NCBI GenBank assembly: GCA_023144875.1
Contig: JAGLEW010000200.1
Coordinates: 1-10,868, forward strand
Reading direction: 5' to 3'
Source of the DNA: Methylococcales bacterium
GTDB lineage: Bacteria > Pseudomonadota > Gammaproteobacteria > Methylococcales > Methylomonadaceae
DNA: 10,868 nt
Every line of letters begins with the position of its first letter. The first letter of the stretch is position 1. The notes beneath the pieces were generated by a model. The model saw only the letters and a list, made by a program, of their open reading frames with translations, ran no database searches and was not told where the DNA came from. Shown piece after piece: positions 5,716-10,868 of the stretch. The position numbers and the translations under genes are program-made.

Positions 5716-6668
5716 ATTTTAAAGCGCCCTCTCGCTCTACTCCGACATCGCATCAACGCAGCAGTGAAAAATTAGCGAGAATTCCGATAAAAGTTCAACC
5801 GCTTGATACACCTTTACGAAAACCTGACTGGATTCGGATTAAACTGGGAGGCAGTAAAAAGGTTAAAAAGTTGCAAGAAGTGTTACGCACCAATCAATTG
5901 CATACCGTCTGTGAAGAGGCAGGTTGCCCAAATATGAGTGAGTGTTTTAATCACGGCACGGCCACGTTTATGATCATGGGGGATTTATGTACTCGGCGTT
6001 GTCCCTTTTGTGATGTGGCTCATGGAAAACCTTTAGCCTTGGACTCAAAAGAGCCGATGATTTTAGCGCAAACCATTCAAAAAATGGATTTAAACTATGT
6101 CGTGATTACCTCGGTCAATCGAGATGATTTACGCGATGCGGGGGCAGGGCATTTTGCGGTATGTATTAAAAATATTCGGCAATTAAGTCCTAACACAAAG
6201 ATTGAAATATTAGTCCCTGATTTTCGAGGCCGTACTCAAAAAGCACTGGATATTTTACAAAAAATGCCGTGTGATATTTTTAATCATAACCTTGAAACGG
6301 TGCCTAGGCTCTATAAAGAAGCGCGTCCTGGGGCAGATTATCACGTCTCATTAGGGTTATTAAAACAACATCAACAGCAATTACCGACAATCCCCACAAA
6401 ATCGGGTTTAATGCTAGGCTTAGGCGAATTAGAAGCCGAAGTAATTACGGTCATGCGTGACTTATTAGAGCACGGCTGTTCGATGCTGACATTAGGGCAG
6501 TATTTGCAACCAAGCAAAGCCCATTTACCCGTGAAAGAATATATACATCCGTCACAATTTGATTATTATGCCAAAGTTGCAACAACGTTGGGGTTTAAGC
6601 AGGTTGCCAGTGGGCCTTTAGTGCGCTCATCTTATCACGCCGATTTACAAGCTAAAGACTTAATTTAA
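5712..6668 (+). CDS. lipA: Lipoyl synthase (LipA), radical SAM
   Basis: Inserts two sulfurs at C6 and C8 of the protein-bound octanoyl chain made by LipB, yielding lipoyl groups. It has two [4Fe-4S] clusters: the auxiliary, sacrificial cluster is held by C67, C72 and C78 (CEEAGCPNMSEC), plus the serine of the C-terminal RSSY motif (305-308); the radical-SAM cluster is held by C93, C97 and C100 (CTRRCPFC). Other family marks are KPDWIRIKLGG, TSVNRDDL (133-140), DFRGR and NHNLETVPRLY. At 318 residues it is full length. The start ATG overlaps the lipB stop as ATGA, with no separate ribosome site, so translation is coupled. The N-terminal 35 residues are basic and variable, as in relatives. The upstream glutaredoxin could plausibly help supply clusters, but that is inference. 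Confidence 0.97.
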   Translation: MNFKAPSRSTPTSHQRSSEKLARIPIKVQPLDTPLRKPDWIRIKLGGSKKVKKLQEVLRTNQLHTVCEEAGCPNMSECFNHGTATFMIMGDLCTRRCPFCDVAHGKPLALDSKEPMILAQTIQKMDLNYVVITSVNRDDLRDAGAGHFAVCIKNIRQLSPNTKIEILVPDFRGRTQKALDILQKMPCDIFNHNLETVPRLYKEARPGADYHVSLGLLKQHQQQLPTIPTKSGLMLGLGELEAEVITVMRDLLEHGCSMLTLGQYLQPSKAHLPVKEYIHPSQFDYYAKVATTLGFKQVASGPLVRSSYHADLQAKDLI

Positions 6669-6810
6669 AGCATTATTTTATTTTAAAAAAATAAATGAAA
6701 TCACAAGGAAAACCGCTAAAACCTTAAAGTCTTTACTCATTTTTGTTATCTTATTCAGAAATTGAGGATTTTTTTATCGAAATTTTTACGATTTGGCTTA
6801 ATATTCTATC

Positions 6811-6825
6811 AATTATGTCATAATT
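6811..6825. promoter_or_regulatory. 15-bp perfect palindrome upstream of the cyclic di-GMP gene
   Basis: AATTATGTCATAATT is a perfect inverted repeat with 7-bp arms around a central T. It lies 57 bases before the ATG at 6882. The rest of the 213-bp gap is very AT-rich and shows no strong promoter; the closest is TTGGCT (6793-6798) with CATAAT (6819-6824), but its spacing of 20 is too long. The palindrome could be an operator, or its right half a -10 box. The regulator is unknown. Confidence 0.35.
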
Positions 6826-6837
6826 AGTAAGGCATAG

Positions 6838-6912
6838 ATGAACCATAACCATGTCTTTTTACTCCTATTCGATGCCACAATATGCTTAATAAAAAACAGT
6901 TCCTTCTTTTAA
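6838..6912 (+). other. 24-codon upstream ORF overlapping the start of the cyclic di-GMP gene
   Basis: An ATG at 6838 has AAGG (6829-6832) five bases ahead, a better ribosome site than the main gene has. It opens a 24-residue frame with a hydrophobic stretch (VFLLLF), ending at TAA 6910-6912, 31 bases inside the main coding region and in another frame. A second, 12-codon frame starting at 6851 ends at 6889, just past the main ATG. Either could couple or limit translation of the main gene. Both may be chance. Confidence 0.2.
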
Positions 6913-9900
6913 ATTGCGCGTGTTTATTTGCGTATCTTTTGGGAGCTTATTTTGGACAATTATTAATTTTATCTCCAAGCGGTGCTAGCCCTGTATGGCC
7001 GCCTGCAGGTATTTCCTTAGGCATGTTATTCCTTTATGGTTATCGCGTCTTGCCTGGTATTTATTTAGGTTCCGTCTTAAGTCATATTCCCCATCTTTTT
7101 AGCCATCCATCGCTTGATAACCTAATTGACTGGTTGCCTTCGAGTATTTTCATTAGTTTAGGGGTGTGCTTGCAAGCCATCTTATCCGTCTATTTAATTA
7201 GGCGTTTTGTTGGACGCAACGATCCCCTAATTAAAGATTTACAAATTATCAAGTTTTTGTTTTTAAGCTCGGTGATTGGTTCTGCCGTTGCCCCGCTTTT
7301 TTTCTCAGCCGAACTGATTTATCGGGTTGGAAATATTAGTATTCATAATTTACTTTCCTCATGGGCAACATGGTGGGTCGGTGATGCGATTGGTATTTTA
7401 ATCGTTACACCTGTTATTTTAATTTTCTTAGCAAAGCCACAAAAGTTATGGAAAAAACGGCGTAATTATGTGTTTTATCCCCTGTTAATGTTGTTATTGT
7501 TATCAATTTTAATCCTTAATTACAGTAAAGAACAAGAATCGGCGCGCGTAAAAGAAGTGTTTGATCGTCAAAGCCATTTGTTTGATGATGCGCTTTACAG
7601 TCGTTTGCATGCTTATATGAATATCAACCTGATTTTAAAAAGCTTTTTTGAAAATGGGGCGTTTATTAATAAAGATGAATTTCAGCGTTTTAGCTCGGCT
7701 ATTTTGCAACAATATCAAACCTTACGCTCTATCGAATGGGTACCGCATATTAATGCTGCACAAAGGGCAGAATATGAAGCCCTTTCTCAAACTGAGATCC
7801 ATGAATTAGGGCATGATGGTAATCAATTGATGAAAAAGGCGGGGAAACGTGATCAATATTTTCCTGTTGCTTATCGAGAACCACAAACAGAAGAACCTTT
7901 ATTAGGATTTGATTTAGGTTCCAGTGATTCCATTTTGAAGCATTTATTATTGGCTTGGGAGACGAAAGGCTTAGTAGTGACTGAAAACTTACCATTGCTT
8001 GGTCAACCAACGGGCACTGAAAATATTCGACTTTACTCGGCTGTTTTTAACCCAACCACCGATAAAAATACCTTAAAAGGTTTTGTGGTGAATACCTTTC
8101 GTATCGAAGATGAAATTCAAACCGTGATGCGTCAAAACAGTAAGCTGCAAGTCGAAGTGGAAATTTTAGAAAAAAATACCATTATCTACAGCTCTTTTAC
8201 ACGGAAAAAACCGACAAATCGACATCCTTTATCGTTGTTTCGAACCAGTACTCAATATTTTGGAAATCATCAGTGGCAAATTAGCTACATGCCTTCTAAA
8301 AAATTTATTAGTATTCAAAAAACGTGGAGTCAATGGTGGTTATTATTAGGCAGCTTTTTGTTTACAGGCTTGACGGGGGTTGCACTCTTAATGTTGTCTG
8401 GTCGAACGCTAAGAACCGAAGAACTGGTAAGACATCGAACCTTTGCACTGAGTAAGGCGATTACCGCTCGCGATCAGCATAATAAAGTCTTGCAAGCGAT
8501 CGCAAGTTACATGCCATTGAATGAAATATTAACCTTGGTTGTTGAAACCACTGAGGCGGATAACCCTGATTTATTATGCTCTATTTTATTATTAAATGAA
8601 GCAGGTGATCGCTTAGTTCACGGTGCTTCGGGGGGACTTCCTGTCTTTTTCATGAAAGAAATTGAAGGCATTGAAATTGGGGAGGCGGTGATTACCTGTG
8701 GCAGTTCGGCCTATTTAAAACAACGGGTAATTGTGCCTGATATTAGCAAGCACCCTTATTGGAAAGAATTTTCAAATTTAGCAGAACGGGCGCATTTAGC
8801 GGCCTGTTGGTCGGAGCCTTTAATGTCATCAGGACGTGAAGTGCTTGGCACCTTTACCCTTTATTATAAAGAAGCAAAAGTCCCTGATGAAGAAACACTG
8901 GATAAAATACACGCCTTATCGCAATTGATTAGCCTTGCGATTGAGAAAAAAACCAGTGAAAAAAGAATTCGTTATTTAGCCTTTTACGATGCGTTAACCA
9001 ATTTACCCAATAGACGGTTATTGCATGAGCGATTAGATCAAGAATTGGTTTTAGTGGAACGTCATCGTAATTATGGTGCGTTATTATTTTTGGATTTAGA
9101 TCATTTCAAAACCTTAAACGATTCATTAGGGCATCATATTGGTGATGAATTATTAATTCAGGTTGCTGAAAGACTGAAAGAATGTGTACGAGAAGAAGAT
9201 ACGGTTGCACGATTAGGTGGCGATGAATTTGTAGTGCTATTACGCAGCCGAGACTCTAATGACAACAGTGAGGAGGCGTTAGATTACGCGTCTATGATCG
9301 CAAAACGAATTTTAAAATCACTCTATATTCCTTATACATTAGAAAAATATGAGCATGTCGTGACCAGTAGTATCGGCATTACCTTGTTTGGAATTGATAA
9401 TAAAAATCGAGATGCGTTATTTAAGCAAGCTGATACAGCGATGTATGAAGCGAAAAATCAAGGCCGAAACACCTTTAGCTTTTATACAACTAACATGGCT
9501 GAAAAAGCGAATAAACGCTTGCAAATGGAAAAAGACGTTAAAAATGCCTTGGATCAAGGGGAGTTTATTTTATATTATCAAGCTCAATATGACGATCAAG
9601 GAAAAATTATTGGGGCTGAGGCCTTATTGCGTTGGTTACACCCTGTACGAGGTATGATTGCGGTGCGTGACTTTATGCCTGCCTGTGAAGAAAGTGGCAT
9701 TATTTTAGCCATTGCTGAATGGGAGCTTCGTACCATTTGTGAACAATTATTAGCATGGCCTGAGGTGCCTCATATCGCCTTAAATATTAGTTCACGTCAA
9801 TTTTATCAACAACAATTTATTGCACAAGTCCAATCTATTTTAGAAGAATATGAATTACCCGCAAATCGTTTAATGGTTGAAATTACTGAGAAAATTGTCG

Positions 9901-10298
9901 TTCAAGATATTTCAGTGAGTATTGAAAAACTCAATGCGCTTCGAGGTCTTGGCGTACAAATTTCGATTGATGATTTTGGCATTGGCTATTCGTCGTTAGC
10001 GGATTTGAAAAACTTACCCATCGATCAACTTAAAATAGATCAAAGCTTTATTAGTGATATTTGTATTGATAATAATGTGGCGTTAATTGTTGAAGCCATG
10101 TTAATGATGGCGACTCATTTAGGCTTAAATGTGATTGCCGAAGGGGTTGAAAATAAAGGTCAGATAAAGTTTCTACAAGCCAATCAATGTTATCTTTATC
10201 AGGGCTATTATTTTAGCAAACCCGTACCGCGTGCTGATTTTACTCGGCTGCTTGGTCGTCCCCCTCATATGCCTCTGCTTCCCGATAACACGCATTAG
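6882..10298 (+). CDS. MASE1-CHASE-GAF-GGDEF-EAL cyclic di-GMP synthase/phosphodiesterase
   Basis: A 1138-residue inner-membrane sensor of cyclic di-GMP turnover. Domains: MASE1 multi-helix membrane sensor (about 5-215, with SPVWPPAGISLG at 37-48); periplasmic CHASE domain (about 235-415, QTLRSIEWVPHI); a final membrane helix (485-507); GAF domain (about 535-690); GGDEF domain (692-868); EAL domain (880-1122). The cyclase looks active: GGDEF is intact at 779-783, D738 and D740 lie upstream, and the product-inhibition site RxxD (R770, D773) stands five residues before it. The phosphodiesterase also looks active: EALLRW (913-918), N968, E1000, DDFGIGYSS (1030-1038), K1051, E1087, E1090 and QGYYFSKP. 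Which activity prevails cannot be read from sequence. Signals for the MASE1, CHASE and GAF parts are unknown. The ATG at 6882 is the only in-frame ATG before the first helix (stop at 6846-6848). It lacks a Shine-Dalgarno sequence and is overlapped by short upstream ORFs. Its last 59 bases overlap the convergent queD. Confidence 0.95.
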   Translation: MLNKKQFLLLNCACLFAYLLGAYFGQLLILSPSGASPVWPPAGISLGMLFLYGYRVLPGIYLGSVLSHIPHLFSHPSLDNLIDWLPSSIFISLGVCLQAILSVYLIRRFVGRNDPLIKDLQIIKFLFLSSVIGSAVAPLFFSAELIYRVGNISIHNLLSSWATWWVGDAIGILIVTPVILIFLAKPQKLWKKRRNYVFYPLLMLLLLSILILNYSKEQESARVKEVFDRQSHLFDDALYSRLHAYMNINLILKSFFENGAFINKDEFQRFSSAILQQYQTLRSIEWVPHINAAQRAEYEALSQTEIHELGHDGNQLMKKAGKRDQYFPVAYREPQTEEPLLGFDLGSSDSILKHLLLAWETKGLVVTENLPLLGQPTGTENIRLYSAVFNPTTDKNTLKGFVVNTFRIEDEIQTVMRQNSKLQVEVEILEKNTIIYSSFTRKKPTNRHPLSLFRTSTQYFGNHQWQISYMPSKKFISIQKTWSQWWLLLGSFLFTGLTGVALLMLSGRTLRTEELVRHRTFALSKAITARDQHNKVLQAIASYMPLNEILTLVVETTEADNPDLLCSILLLNEAGDRLVHGASGGLPVFFMKEIEGIEIGEAVITCGSSAYLKQRVIVPDISKHPYWKEFSNLAERAHLAACWSEPLMSSGREVLGTFTLYYKEAKVPDEETLDKIHALSQLISLAIEKKTSEKRIRYLAFYDALTNLPNRRLLHERLDQELVLVERHRNYGALLFLDLDHFKTLNDSLGHHIGDELLIQVAERLKECVREEDTVARLGGDEFVVLLRSRDSNDNSEEALDYASMIAKRILKSLYIPYTLEKYEHVVTSSIGITLFGIDNKNRDALFKQADTAMYEAKNQGRNTFSFYTTNMAEKANKRLQMEKDVKNALDQGEFILYYQAQYDDQGKIIGAEALLRWLHPVRGMIAVRDFMPACEESGIILAIAEWELRTICEQLLAWPEVPHIALNISSRQFYQQQFIAQVQSILEEYELPANRLMVEITEKIVVQDISVSIEKLNALRGLGVQISIDDFGIGYSSLADLKNLPIDQLKIDQSFISDICIDNNVALIVEAMLMMATHLGLNVIAEGVENKGQIKFLQANQCYLYQGYYFSKPVPRADFTRLLGRPPHMPLLPDNTH

Positions 10299-10677
10299 CA
10301 CTGGCGGTTTCCCACAGGGTTACCTGATCGACATTAAAGCCTTGTTGTTTGATATATTGAAAAATCATTTTACTTAATACTTCGGCGGTAGGATGTTCGT
10401 CTATCGCCATAAAACGCTCATTTTGTGCCTTGAGTAGAGGGATAATCGGATCGTCTTTGTGCAATAAAAAATTATGGTCTAAGTTTTGATCAACATAGGT
10501 CTCTACACAAGCTTTTACCTCTGAAAAATCACACACCATCCCATCCTGATTAAGATGATCGGCTTTAATGGCAATCGACGCTTTCACACTATGACCGTGT
10601 AAATGACGACATTTTCCCGAATGATTCATCAAACGGTGTCCGTAGCAAAAATAAATTTCTTTGGTAATAATAAACAT
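10240..10677 (-). CDS. queD: 6-carboxytetrahydropterin synthase (QueD/PTPS family)
   Basis: Probably converts dihydroneopterin triphosphate to 6-carboxy-5,6,7,8-tetrahydropterin, the first dedicated step toward the 7-deazaguanine of queuosine in tRNA. The zinc histidines are H14 (YGHRL) and H27/H29. The catalytic cysteine C23 sits in the CxxxHGH spacing typical of QueD. D67-H68 (LDHNF) and E123 (WETA) complete the active site. At 145 residues it is longer than the roughly 120 of E. coli QueD. The extra residues include a stretch of about 18 between LDHNFLL and HPTAEVL, and an acidic tail (AEAYEGDDQAAE) encoded largely in the overlap with the GGDEF/EAL gene. No queC, queE or folE is in view, so a related pterin role cannot be excluded. 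The ATG at 10677 lacks a clear ribosome site, but no better start exists. It is divergent from the gene at the right edge. Confidence 0.88.
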   Translation of the reverse strand: MFIITKEIYFCYGHRLMNHSGKCRHLHGHSVKASIAIKADHLNQDGMVCDFSEVKACVETYVDQNLDHNFLLHKDDPIIPLLKAQNERFMAIDEHPTAEVLSKMIFQYIKQQGFNVDQVTLWETASANACYREAEAYEGDDQAAE

Positions 10678-10771
10678 AACGTTGTAAAAGTAACAGAGGG
10701 ATTATTTGGAGATTAATAACCGTTGAATTCTACGCTAAAAGCGCCGATTAATCCGTCATTTATAGAGAACG

Positions 10772-10800
10772 CTGACTATTGATGCGAATTTGTGTAAACT
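10772..10800 (+). promoter_or_regulatory. Weak candidate promoter for the right-edge gene
   Basis: CTGACT (10772-10777, 4 of 6) and TAAACT (10795-10800, 4 of 6) are separated by 17 bases. They lie 33 bases before the ATG at 10834, in the 156-bp divergent gap. It is the best pair I could find there, but both boxes are imperfect. I found no equally good pair for queD on the other strand. Confidence 0.25.
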
Positions 10801-10833
10801 TGCCGTTTAATTTATTGGTATCAGGGCTTATTC

Positions 10834-10868
10834 ATGAATAAAGAAACCATTTTAACGGGTATTACCAC
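10834..10868 (+). CDS. trpS: Tryptophan-tRNA ligase (TrpS), 5' fragment
   Basis: Only 11 full codons are in the window, reading MNKETILTGIT, and the next codon begins AC. ILTGIT followed by Thr is the usual N-terminus of one bacterial TrpS group, where it leads into TTGTPHLGNY with the HIGH-like ATP site; that part lies outside the window. The ATG has AGGG about 8 bases upstream. If correct, the protein charges tRNA-Trp in the cytosol. The identification rests on a very short match and is tentative. Confidence 0.6.
   Translation, partial: MNKETILTGIT

Noticed and set aside
6671..6696. lipA terminator from the A/T inverted repeat CATTATTTT/AAAATAAATG
   Set aside because: The stem is nearly all A-U with a bulge and has no U tract after it, so it would be a very weak terminator; the region is simply AT-rich.
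7750..8010. Minus-strand ORF of 86 codons within the CHASE region
   Set aside because: It lies opposite a well-supported domain of the sensor protein, has no recognisable family features, and is explained as a shadow frame.
9388..9657. Plus-strand 89-codon ORF inside the GGDEF/EAL gene
   Set aside because: It is in another frame of an intact catalytic region and shows no domain or ribosome site; a shadow frame.
10678..10833. tRNA, small RNA or phage/integration site in the gap before the right-edge gene
   Set aside because: I found no cloverleaf, repeat pair or stable hairpin; only weak promoter-like boxes.

Overview
The window is ordinary, densely packed chromosomal DNA from an AT-rich gammaproteobacterium. 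The evidence is the close resemblance of ArgD, ArgF, LipB, LipA and monothiol glutaredoxin to gammaproteobacterial forms, a YgiM-type SH3 protein, and a large membrane-bound GGDEF/EAL sensor. A low-GC marine or sediment member, for example of Methylococcales or a sulfur-oxidizer group, would fit, but that placement is inference from style and not demonstrated.

Layout. Positions 1-4527 form a leftward block: argD and argF (ends touching, translationally coupled), then a GTG-started YgiM-like SH3/coiled-coil/membrane-anchor gene, then ilvD. The first two make ornithine and citrulline for arginine. IlvD is the dehydratase of valine, isoleucine and pantothenate synthesis. Positions 4528-4703 are a divergent control region. 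On the argD side its leader holds a consensus -35 box, an inverted repeat and a terminator-like hairpin with a U tract. Rightward from 4704 come a Grx4-type monothiol glutaredoxin (grxD), a hairpin, and the lipB-lipA pair with an ATGA overlap, which builds protein-bound lipoate. After a 213-bp AT-rich gap with a 15-bp perfect palindrome and an overlapping upstream ORF lies a 1138-residue MASE1-CHASE-GAF-GGDEF-EAL protein. It should make and/or degrade cyclic di-GMP; the active-site motifs of both catalytic domains and an inhibitory RxxD site are intact. Its 3' end overlaps a convergent queD (6-carboxytetrahydropterin synthase, queuosine pathway) by 59 bp. The right edge carries the first 11 codons of what looks like trpS.

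Together the genes are mainly housekeeping: amino-acid synthesis, lipoate synthesis, tRNA modification and charging. Three products (IlvD, monothiol glutaredoxin, LipA) carry or handle Fe-S clusters. I see no mobile element, CRISPR array, phage gene, tRNA or rRNA, and no convincing new multi-gene system. The parts most worth a second look are non-coding: the argD leader and the 5' region of the cyclic di-GMP gene.
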